Below are positions 53,001 through 61,979 of a stretch of DNA of 64,000 bases, piece by piece. This stretch comes from Trichoplusia ni (taxonomy: Eukaryota; Arthropoda; Insecta; Lepidoptera; Noctuidae): contig NC_039488.1 in the NCBI RefSeq assembly GCF_003590095.1, forward strand, positions 13,454,001 to 13,518,000, in the 5' to 3' direction. Made by a program: the position numbers and the translations under genes. Position 1 is the first letter of the stretch; the number at the start of each line of letters is the position of its first letter. A model generated the notes under the pieces. The model ran no database searches and was not told the origin of the DNA. It saw only the letters and a program-made list of their open reading frames with translations.

Positions 53001-55022
53001 TTTAGGAATTACAAACAACCAAACGGAACGACAAACAAACAAGAACGTGAGTTTATAAAAACTTGAAAAAAAAAGAACCTAAAGGCATCGCTATATACTT
53101 TCTAAGATGTAACTCTGATATAGTTCTAATATAGATCATGTGTAATGCATGTTGCAGGGAGTTCAACATGGTAGGCTCGAGAGGGCGCAGCAGCCGGCGG
53201 CCGCTGACGCTGCCCGAGCTGTCCGGCCAACAGATGCACCGCTCTACAGTGTATGCTAATCGTGAGTATTGCTTGGAAATATCAATATAACCTCTTCATA
53301 CATTCATAAACCCTTCATTTATTTCTTAATACAAAATAACCGAATTCTTATTTATTTTTTTCATTTTCAATCTTTTTTGCTTCTATTTTATTTTATTGTG
53401 AGTAAAACTTTATGCAAGTATATTTCACTTGTAGTTTCTCAAACTGGCGATTTGAGTGAGTTTCTTTTTTTCCCTTGCTCAGATCGATCTGGTACTTTCT
53501 TCAAAAGGCCAGTCCAAAAAATACCTTGCATTGGCTTATGCATATCTATTCGCCTGAAATTGTTTGGACTTCAAAAGAGACTGTGACCCCTGAGTTTGTT
53601 TCGACATTTCTTCTCAGGGTAGTCAGGAAATGTCGAAAAGATAGGAAATGTCGACTCCAGCGTTCTCAAAAAACAAGACATGTAAAAGTGATGATGTATC
53701 CTACTTACAGAATATGATTATATAATATATGATTTCATTTCATTTCGATGCTTTCATTCCTCTCAATGTAGTCGTTTCCCAAAATAATAATAGAAGATAA
53801 CGGTATATTGTTAACCCATATAAATGGGTAATATTGATGCAAATATTCAATTGATGATGATTCCACAATTTATTGAAATGGTTTTCTTAATTCAAATATG
53901 GACAGACGATACTCTACAATTATCAATAGTAACTATTCGTATCGAAAATGGCAGTAATAGTTCAAAAAAAGCTTATGCAATTCCAGATCATACGCGACCA
54001 AGAGCCAACGGTCACGAGAAGAATAAAAAGGGACACGCAACGAACGGGGACGCGAACACAAACACTAAAACACCGGATGAGGCCACAGGTACTTATAGAA
54101 CACATACGTCATACATACGTATATAATTTCATCAGGTGTATACAGTATCTGGTGTTTTGACCTTCTGCCAAAACTGGTTTTGATGTACTCTCATATAAAT
54201 TGAATCTTTGGGTACAAAAAGCTTAGCTAAAGCTGAAAAATGTGCTAAAAAAGTCCATACAACAAAAGAATTCCGAAAAATATATATCAATATTGGGACA
54301 TTAGTTTGATGATCCATAAAAGCGTTTTACATTTTCAGTAAACCATGCACAACAAGTGAGTTAATAAACACTTATTTTTATTTATTTTACTTACTATTTA
54401 CAGAAGGACGACTTAGATCAATATACACGAGCGATATATCGAAATCCGACTATAGTAACACTGGCTCAAAAGCCACGTACCCAGAGTTGAAAATGGTTGT
54501 GACAAAATTAATATCGAACAGTCAGGGTGAGGACGAACACACTTTTTAATGGGTTTTGGTTTCATTACACATTGGCTCATTACTTTAAGTGTCATATATT
54601 TACACTATGAATCGAAATCGTTTAAAATTTGAAATATTCTTAAAAGGTTTGTAACATACAGAAACTCATGTATGGTATCTGCGCAATGGGCGATTGTTGA
54701 GAGGAGTTTCACTAACAAAACATAACATTATTAACCAGCTTGATGTGCATGCGGGTACTAATCTATATATGGTTTATTAACATGATTGTCTTGAGATTCC
54801 CTGGTAAAAAGGGTTCTTTTTCCAGCTTTCTCTAGTAATAGTTTTCCCAGTCCTCCTAACGTGTGTCCGTGTATGTGCAGCGAGTCCGGGCGAGTCCCGC
54901 GGGCGCGCGCGCCGCACGCACACACGCAAGCACGCCGACCACACGTAGACACACACGCGCAGCCCGCCCTCACACAGCCCGCCAGCGGACAACACAACCC
55001 GACACACATCGACGATATTTAG
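47078..55022 (+). CDS. CCDC92-like coiled-coil protein, 10 coding exons
   Basis: Exons: 47078-47125, 47957-48125, 49142-49224, 50024-50142, 50716-50854, 52571-52698, 53158-53261, 53987-54088, 54404-54526, 54826-55022. They join in phase to 403 residues. Exon 2 carries the family signature of CCDC92/CCDC74 proteins at residues 37-73: a heptad-rich helix with FLQEQH, LHAEIEALRERNR and a following D-L-x-F. A second, strongly charged coiled coil (Arg/Glu-rich) spans about 101-186. The rest is Ser/Arg-rich and low in structure, with a conserved-looking HTPDFWREPL near 218-227. Vertebrate CCDC92 is reported at centrosomes/cilia; whether that holds here is inference. No signal peptide or membrane segment. 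The ATG at 47078 follows acceptor ggttag, so upstream exons exist. Alternative donor, cassette and terminal-exon options are described separately. Confidence 0.78.
47126..47956 (+). other. Intron 1 of the CCDC92-like CDS
   Basis: gtgagt...ctttcag. AT-rich; no further exon recognised. Confidence 0.75.
48126..49141 (+). other. Intron 2 of the CCDC92-like CDS
   Basis: gtatac...ttttacag. It separates the CCDC92 signature helix from the D-L-x-F residues. The 76-codon frame at 48790-49020 has no recognisable feature. Confidence 0.75.
49225..50023 (+). other. Intron 3 of the CCDC92-like CDS
   Basis: gtagac...atgagcag. The acceptor is a gag|cag tandem, so one glutamine may be optional at the join. 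Otherwise empty AT-rich sequence. Confidence 0.7.
50360..50545 (-). mobile_element. Well-preserved tRNA-derived SINE
   Basis: Minus orientation. The A box TAGCCTAGTGGTTGAGG is at about 50516-50532 and the B box GGTTCGATCCC at 50470-50480, with correct Pol III spacing. The body reads acaagcatttgtgtgaacca and then gggtgtctttgttcttgtca. It is the best copy of the family that also occurs at 10.9, 12.6, 41.0 and 59.6 kb. It sits in intron 4 of the CCDC92-like gene. Confidence 0.8.
50855..50938 (+). CDS. Alternative 3' extension of CCDC92-like exon 5
   Basis: After the donor GAGAG|gtactc the frame stays open for exactly 28 codons to a second donor CACAC|gtacgt at 50939. The stretch is GC-rich and Pro/Ala/Gly-coding, and composition drops back to AT-rich soon after 50960. 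Using this donor adds 28 residues in frame. It may be the main form, because its +5 G is better than that of gtactc. Confidence 0.5.
50939..52570 (+). other. Intron 5 of the CCDC92-like gene
   Basis: Ends ggcgttaacag. A second acceptor ttgcag six bases later would drop two residues. The 124-codon minus frame (51453-51827) and the 72-codon plus frame at 51734-51952 overlap each other and are unrecognised. Confidence 0.65.
52905..53065 (+). repeat. Dispersed repeat, copy 2
   Basis: Same block order as 28441-28645 but shorter and more diverged. Intron 6 of the CCDC92-like gene. Confidence 0.6.
53520..53745 (+). repeat. Dispersed repeat (LINE-tail-like)
   Basis: The phrase cctgagtttgtttcgacatt, the following cttctcagggtagtcagg, and a close acatgtaaaagtgatgatgt resemble a recurrent moth repeat. 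It lies in the intron before the cassette exon. Confidence 0.4.
53987..54088 (+). CDS. Frame-preserving exon of the CCDC92-like gene, possibly a cassette
   Basis: 102 nt with phase 1 at both ends, acceptor aattccag and donor ACAG|gtactt. It encodes about 33 Asn/Thr/Lys/His-rich residues. Including or skipping it both keep frame; only the junction residues change (H and E with it, Q without it). It has typical exon composition but no domain. Confidence 0.6.
54826..55022 (+). CDS. Terminal exon of the CCDC92-like gene
   Basis: The acceptor gggttctttttccag ends at 54825 with a strong pyrimidine tract; the frame then runs 64 codons to TAG at 55020-55022. A second acceptor gtgtatgtgcag at 54880 is also phase-compatible but shifts the frame and stops at TAG 54946-54948 after 21 codons. 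I prefer the first for its tract and longer frame. The region from 54881 to 55020 is open or nearly open in all three frames. Confidence 0.55.
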
Positions 55023-55339
55023 CACTACTCCTAACGACATAAGGTTCAAATTTCAACTAGAGAGAACGAAAAAGAGTTTCGACGTTGAAATTGACACTTT
55101 ATGCCAATTAGATATGTACCAAATGAGATTGATTATCTAATCTGCCATGTTATCCGCTAGTGAGCGCAGTCAACTACCGCTTCCAGTCAATTTGGTCCAA
55201 CGGAAGAATAGTACAAAAATCCATATAACCGTTGGACCTAACCAAAACAATTCCATTCAGCTTAATATGGAAACAATAAGTGCGAGGCAAGGTAAAGTAC
55301 AAGTACAGATATGTATGGGTATAGGACAACGTTCAATGC
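55023..55339 (+). other. 3' UTR of the CCDC92-like gene, with an unexplained open stretch
   Basis: The reading frame that ends at TAG 54946 would, if read through, continue to TAA at 55138 and again to 55347 with protein-like composition. No signature was recognised. The nearest AATAAA is at 55364-55369. Confidence 0.4.
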
Positions 55340-57054
55340 GTTTTTGACAGCAATTAATATAGCAATAAACGATTGTAACCAGCAATGGTCTTGAAATACG
55401 GATGATAGGGAGTATATTAAAATTATAGAAAAATGTATTGTCAACCAATTAAGTAGTTATCTTCAAAAAAATAATATAATTAACGAGTGCCAACACGGTT
55501 TTTTACAAGGGAAAAGTACAAACACATTGCTCACAAAATTCACAGACCAAATAAACAGTTACCTAGATGACAAAAAATTTGTTATAACAATATTTTTTGA
55601 TTATAAAAAAGCATTCGACACTTTACAATTCGACACCATCCTAAATGCAATGGAGGAGTGCGGAGTGAGAGAACCACTGAATCCATGGTTTCGTGATTAC
55701 CTCACTGCGCGCTCCTACCGTGTGAGGGTGGAAGATGCGCTCAGTGACAGAGTAGAAGTGCGGAGTGGGGTGCCGCAGGGCTCGGGATGTGGACCAATTT
55801 GTTACCTTATGCACGTTAACAGCTTGTGCCGAGTGCTACAGCATTGTTCAGCGTATATGTTTGCAGATGACCTGTGCATACTTCGCTCCGGAACTAACAT
55901 TGATGATACCTACCAGCTAGTGCAACAAGATATAGACGCGGTTGTTAATTGGTCGCACGACAATGGCATTATATTAAACGCCAGTAAAACTAAATTAATG
56001 TTGATTCATTCGCCACATTTGCGACCTCATAGTGTAACTCCATCATTATTTACTCACGATTACTCATGTCACCATAATAATTTGCTGAACTGTAAATGTA
56101 AACCTATCGAAAGAGTTGACTGTGTAACCTACCTTGGCATGAAAATAGACGAGCACTTTTCCTGGTCCCAACATGTAGAATACATTTCTAGTAAATTAAG
56201 AATATTGTTAAGTAAAATGTACCATCTAAGCTTTAAAGTTCCTATTAATATATTAAGGTGTATTTATATGTCACTAGTCGATTCCATTTTAAATTATGCT
56301 CTTGATAGTTATGGATTAACGTTCAAAACTAACTTGGATAAATTAGAAGCTCTTCAAATTCGATTTCTAAAACTACTTGTCACTAAAAAAACTAAAAGCA
56401 GCTGTAAAGGAGATTATAGAAAATTATTCAAAATATGCAAAATACTACCGATCACTTTCAAACATAAGTACCTGATTTTAGTTAACCACCATAGTAACCA
56501 AAAGCATAACTTAATTCATGTCTACAATAACCATAATACACGATCTATGGCTGCTGGTAGATTCAATGTACCAAGAGTTACCAACTACTTTGGTGACAGA
56601 ACGCTAAATAAGAGAATACCGTATCTATTGAACAATCTGCCAGCAGATATAAGGAATGAAACAAATACAAATAGATTTAAACGTAAATTAAAGTTATATT
56701 ATTTAGAAATATTATGAGTCGTACATATGTGTACTGTATGTTTATGTGTGTATATATATGCGTGTGCATATGCGTATGCGTGTATGTATGTGTATGTGTA
56801 TGTACACGCATGTATTTGTACGTATGTATGTATGTGTCTATATTTTGTGTGTATCTATGTGTATGTGGTGCACATGTGTGTGACTCATTTATGTTTTTAT
56901 TATATATATTTAGTAATAAGTACATTTAAGTAAGATAGTAACTATGTCTAGAGACTCATCGACCCCACAGTCAAACCATTGCAACGGTTTTGTGGGGCTT
57001 AGTTAATAAGTTACCTACCTATTTGTTTAAAGATAAATAAATAAAAAAAAAAAA
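55340..57054 (+). mobile_element. 5'-truncated LINE with open reverse transcriptase frame
   Basis: A frame open from 55395 to 56717 (about 440 codons) encodes the RT fingers-palm-thumb region and C-terminus. The palm motifs are visible: A near FFDYKKAFDT (about 55591-55620), B GVPQGSGCGP (about 55768), and C FADD (about 55860). The FADD form and tail fit a CR1/jockey-type non-LTR element. ORF1, the endonuclease and the RT N-terminus are absent. The element ends with the gcaacggttttgtggggctta block and an A-rich tail (to 57054). The open frame suggests a fairly recent insertion. Same strand as, and just past, the CCDC92-like gene. Confidence 0.85.
56728..56880 (+). repeat. TATG/TG microsatellite
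   Basis: Imperfect run of tatg, tg and tgcg units inside the LINE 3' UTR. It opens spurious frames on both strands. Confidence 0.85.
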
Positions 57055-58880
57055 TCCCAAGATCAGTTTGTTTCAAGTTGTTCAATTATCATTGACAAAT
57101 ATAAAAGCTTTACAGTTTCACCATTTTATATATTATGTTAATGTATTGTTTACGAGACGCTAGTTATCTACGAACGGCGTCTTATTTTGTACAATTAGTA
57201 CAATCGATATGTGAGGTCAATTAAAACGTCTAAATAAATAGGTAGTTGTAATAAAAAAATAACTTAATGCTGGTTCGAACGAAATCATAAAGTTTCACAT
57301 TGATTTGATATGAAATTGTATATTTTCTAGTTAGATTTTGAATATTTCAAGAATATATTGATTATATACATTGTATAGAGTAGGTTCGAGCCGTTTTCAG
57401 ATAATTTCAATCATGTTGCTTAACCGGACGCCATTTTGTGACGCCATTTTTTCGATTTTTTAAATTCCTTTAGCGTCTTACAATTACATTTTTTTCTCGT
57501 CGATTAATTATTACTCTTGCTGTCTGCACACGTGTCAGTAGCTTTTAGGCTTAGTATAGCGTACTAATAATTTAGACAGCACTAGTATACCCATTACATT
57601 GTATACTTTTTAAAGTATCAAGAATCTCAATAGTTCTAGCCTATACCTATACCATTTTATTAAAGTAGGAGCTTTAATAATAGCAACAGCGTTTACGTGT
57701 ACTTTGATAGACATTACCGCGCAGATATTGAACCAGTTATTAAGATGAACTCTCTAATGTGATGAATACCGATAGCCAGCCAACTCTGTGAGATCACCGA
57801 CATTCCTGCCCTGACAAGAGATATTTCTGACTTAAAAGTTACGTGACAAGGGATTCGATCAGCATTAACGCTCTTAGAAATGTCACTTGACTACTTGCGG
57901 CCCTGTGTACTAGATAAGTAACACTATATACCACGACGGTGGCACTCCAAAGCTAATCACACAGACAGCTTAAAAGTCAGACAATTCAATTGTAATGTAA
58001 TCCTAATCGCCTTGTAACCGTTATATTATCCTAACGTAGATATCGTGCATAGCTAGTCTGAAACGACAAATTTATAATAACCGCAGAAATTAACGGAAAA
58101 ATTTTAAACATGGCAACTGTCAGATTACATACGTGGTGTTGCCAATAAATTACCACAGATACTTTACAATTAGACGCCTTTTATAAGTCTTACTAATTAA
58201 ATTAATATAGCAGTTTTAGAATTGCTTTTGATAACTGCATGAAGGGCCAAAATTAACGAGACAAGTATCTTGTAGTTTTTCCGTTTACCAATTTCTGCGG
58301 AAATAGATTTTGCTCATTTTTGTGATTACAAGTGCAATTTTGTACATACATATAACAGTAATATTAGAAAAACTTAGGACTTATGAGCAATAAAGCTACA
58401 TATAGAAGCTTAGTGTGTCGTCTCTTTCTTTTATTATGTCGAATAAAAAGGATGCGAGACGTGCATTGGCCGAGTAGGGGAGAAGTTTTTCTTTGTATTG
58501 AACTGTACAATGTTTTTGCCTTTGACGACCACAATGTACCCTTAATACTGCCATTAGCATTTATTTTCCAAGGTACGTAGGAGGCGTGCGGCAAGACGGT
58601 TTGTACTAATATAAAGACTAAAATATTTTTAGCGGAATAGAAATTTAATATAGAAACGATCTGCGATTTTAATCACGTTTAAAGATTAGATACATTTTTA
58701 TAGTTACGCAGTTGTCCGCCCGATTTGTCGTATGAGTGTGAGAGGTCTTTAACATTTGAGTGATGTAAACTTATTAAATGCTATATTATGTGTAGCCTTA
58801 TCCATATTAATCTAATTTATTAAATAATACTATTATTAATTATTATTATTGAATATTATAATTATTGATATGATAATATA
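57055..58880. other. Intergenic, nothing recognised
   Basis: AT-rich sequence between the LINE and the 3' end of the ARM-repeat gene. It includes a very A/T-rich patch at about 58810-58880. Open frames at 58364-58594 overlap on both strands and are unsupported. Confidence 0.65.
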
Positions 58881-58901
58881 TTTATTGCAAATGATTTTTG
58901 T

Positions 58902-58907
58902 TTTATT
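58902..58907 (-). terminator. Poly(A) signal, ARM-repeat gene
   Basis: AATAAA on the minus strand, about 105 bases after the stop at 59011; another lies at 58881-58886. Confidence 0.5.
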
Positions 58908-59010
58908 TACTCACGCGTCAACTAATCAAAGAGTGGTTGCCTATATAGTTAAGTATTTATTTAAGGTACAGGATTATATCAAAACTTAAAAGTAAGTAAG
59001 TACAGTACAT

Positions 59011-61536
59011 TTATTTAAGCAATTTCTCGAAGAACTCGTGTTTACTACGCCATTTATAAGCATTACCTAAGAACCACAGTACAGAATCTTTGACATTCTC
59101 ATTATCAAGCAACTTTTTGATTACATTGATCTTATTATTTAGCACAAAATTACTTAGAACTATATCACACACTTCTGGAGAGTTAAAATTCGCTAGGGTT
59201 CTAAAGAGGTAAATGACATTATCGTTGGGATGTGATTTTTCGATACTCACTGTGAGGTACCGTAACATTTTATGTACGAAGTCCTCCGTGACCAAGTTGT
59301 GAGGGAACTCCGCGTGGCACGAGACGATGAAGAGCAGCTGTGACGACACAGCTACGTTCAGGTGAGGGAGGATCCGGAATAGGCCGTGCAAGTGTTCCGA
59401 GCTGAAATGGTATAATAATAATATTTAGCGCCCTGAAGACTTAGGACCGATAGTTAGTTCGATCGCAGTGACGAAGCAATTGCATCAAGTTGTTTTAGTT
59501 AAAGTACTTCGATGTTAAGGAATTTATTTAATCTTTGTGTCGGTTTAACAAATTTCAAGTGCCATGCACATGATCTCCTGAGACTCAGAGAGAAGCATTT
59601 ATGGATCTGACAAATGCTTGTTCTAACTTGGGGATCGAAACTGCTAACCATCATTTGTAGATTTCGGATTGTAGCTGCAAAGATTACAATAACAACATGG
59701 TCGTAGCCATCGCCGTGCGCAAGCAAGCCGCAAGCCTTAGTGGCCGTTATAATTATTATATCACTTAATACATACCTCAATCTATCTCGTAACTGATAAG
59801 CAAAGTGCACGAGAGCATAGAGTGCTGCTTCTCTGATCTCTTCATTACCATTAGGAAGGAGGTTGCATAGCTCCGTTATGGCACCTTGTACTGAAAGCAA
59901 CTCGCACGCCTTAGGTCCAGACCCAGCTAGGTTGCCTATTGTCCATGCACTTGTGACCTGGAACCCAAAAGATGTCCCATCTTTTATGCCTAGTATCAAC
60001 ACAAAATTGCTGTGAAGTCAGAAATGATTAATGATAACAATAGTTTTTAGGTAATTTTGATGTTAGGAATCTGAATTATTCAATCGTATATCATATTTTT
60101 TTTGTTTTTTCAACCCTTTACCTATTATTCATAAAGTTTACATTGAGGGCCGATTTTTCAATCGCCAGATAACTTTTATTCGACGAATATGTTTGACAGC
60201 TTTTGTATAGAAAACATGTCAAATAGCCATATTTATTCCTCAGATAAATTATCTGATGATTGAAAAATCGGACCTTAGTCAACTATAACAACTTGACAAC
60301 AGTTACAAAACGAAGAACATTAACTCACAGCCAATTCTGTAGCATAGTTATGTAAGGCGGTGATCAGGTATGGACCAGCTGCCTTGGCTACGGCAATACC
60401 AGCTCGAGCATCCCCTAGTGCCAAGTTACAACAGCATCCGGTAGCGGCACACTGCTTGTTCACCTCATTACCTGAAAATTTATTAGAAAGAGACTCAAAC
60501 AGAATGAATTAATAAGATTGTATAAGGAGAAGATTCCATCTCAGCCTATCGCCGTCCACTGCTGAATGTAAGCCTCCCCCAAAGAGCGCCAACCATCCCG
60601 GAGAGGATTATAAAGGAGAACTTCATTTGATCCGTTAAAAACTTATTTTGCAAAGTTTCTGTTGTTAAAAGATTGCAAAGTAGGTATGTCTTAGTTAAAT
60701 CATTTAGAATAAGATTAGTACATACATACCAATCATCTCTCTGACCAGTCCTCTGAGAGCCCCATTAGTTTGCAACACTGTCTCTATGTTGGAGACATCA
60801 TCCATCAGAGCATTCTTTAACATCTGAAGCTCGGGCAAACTTATAGACGCCTTTGTTTTCAATTTATTTGATATGTGTAGTACTGTATCAGTTGTTATGC
60901 TGGAATGTTCAATTTGCCAAATAAGTATTTCGAAAGTGTTAACTTTCAATTGAATAGCAACGAAATATTTTTGAAATCACAACTTCTAATCTCTTTGGCT
61001 GGCTACGGCTACTATATAATTTGTTCTCATCACATCATTGATAAAACTATATAATTGTTAAGTTCCCATCTAATAAAAACATGCATGTAGAGTTTTTTTC
61101 TCAGAAGACAATAAGTACCAAGTTTGTCTGACTGCACACTGAGTAATTAATATCAATATCTTTTATTGGCCTATTCCTATACCCTGGTAGGAGTTGCGTT
61201 CTTCTTTAGGGTTCGTGTGCCTTAGATAGTAGGACGTTTATGCTGACGATAAGAGTGAAACTACGTCTATGTCATGTAACTATATATTATGACCTATATT
61301 TTTTTTAAATGGAGCACAACTCTGGCTCGTACCGCTCATTAAGCTAGGGTATCATAATTAAAAAGGCTAGTCTCTTCTACTACCCCATATGTAAGTAAGT
61401 ACAAGTATATTGCTTACCGCAAGGCATTGCTCATTGATCGCCGGTCATCCGCCTCTTCGTCTCGATGCTTACGCCTATTCAACACCAGTATACTACGGCT
61501 CGACTCTCTTATCGTTTCTATTGCTTCTTCATCCAT
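59011..61536 (-). CDS. Importin-alpha-like ARM-repeat protein, 334 residues, 5 exons
   Basis: Exons, 5' to 3': 61418-61536, 60730-60899, 60329-60471, 59776-59957, 59011-59401. The start ATG is 61534-61536 and the stop TAA is 59011-59013; all joins keep phase. ARM-type helices are clear in exons 3 and 4: N-E-V-N-K-Q-C...C-N-L-A-L-G-D, then S-A-W-T-I-G-N-L-A-G-S-G and E-E-I-R-E-A-A-L-Y-A-L, the importin-alpha/beta-catenin pattern. The N-terminus (about 20-40) is a short Arg/Lys cluster that could be a reduced importin-beta-binding-like segment. At 334 residues it is far shorter than importin alpha (roughly 520), so classical NLS import is doubtful. An insect relative of TMCO6 is the best alternative, by recollection only. 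No membrane segment is obvious. Introns hold a MITE, an RTE relic and a SINE relic. Confidence 0.8.
59560..59660 (-). mobile_element. SINE relic
   Basis: acaaatgcttgttctaactt followed by ggggatcgaaactgc is a worn form of the SINE at 50.4 kb. It lies in the last intron of the ARM-repeat gene. Confidence 0.45.
60147..60274. mobile_element. MITE with ~29-bp terminal inverted repeats
   Basis: The left end GGGCCGATTTTTCAATCGCC and the complement of the right end GGTCCGATTTTTCAATCATC match over about 29 bases with four differences; 128 bp in all. No clear target duplication and no coding. Intron 3 of the ARM-repeat gene. Confidence 0.7.
60535..60602 (+). mobile_element. LINE (RTE-type) relic
   Basis: cagcctatcgccgtccactg ctgaatg followed by cctcccccaaagagcgccaa is a phrase I know from insect RTE-like LINEs. 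It is a short noncoding scrap in intron 2 of the ARM-repeat gene. Confidence 0.5.
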
Positions 61537-61868
61537 TTTAAATATAAATTATTAAGTACTTATTTAATTAACGATTTATTCAACGATCAAAATAATAACA
61601 AATAATGAAAAAAGTCAGAATTTTCAATGACATTGACTGGCTGAATTTGAACAACTGTCAATTTATCGGGTCTCTTGGTTACGGCTCGGGAATCTAGTAT
61701 TTTGAGACCAAAGACATTGATCATCAATCATTGATGATCAATATTCTGTTATTTTTCAGTTAAGACAAAAAACATCAGGAGAAAAAGTTTAGTCAACAAA
61801 TAAAATAAAAATTAGGTTTAATAAAAAAGAAACTATTACTGACTATCTATTTATTCAACAATCTTTGG

Positions 61869-61874
61869 TTTATT
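61869..61874 (-). terminator. Poly(A) signal, caspase-like gene
   Basis: AATAAA on the minus strand, about 106 bases after the TGA at 61980; another at 61850-61855. The ARM-repeat ATG is only 444 bp downstream of the caspase-like stop, so its promoter must lie in this short gap. Confidence 0.55.
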
Positions 61875-61979
61875 CAATAGATAACAAATGAGCCGATATT
61901 GTTGTATCACAGAACAAAGAGGCTTATTGGTTTCCTCTCCTTATAACACATTAATCAAATATTAAAATATCATCAACCA

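Noticed and set aside
54758..55049. Cys/Arg-rich minus-strand frames opposite the last CCDC92-like exon
   Set aside because: Shadow of GC-rich repeats; no splice or start support.
56677..56933. Three frames of Tyr/Val/Cys or His/Thr repeats
   Set aside because: Produced by the TATG/TG microsatellite in the LINE 3' UTR.
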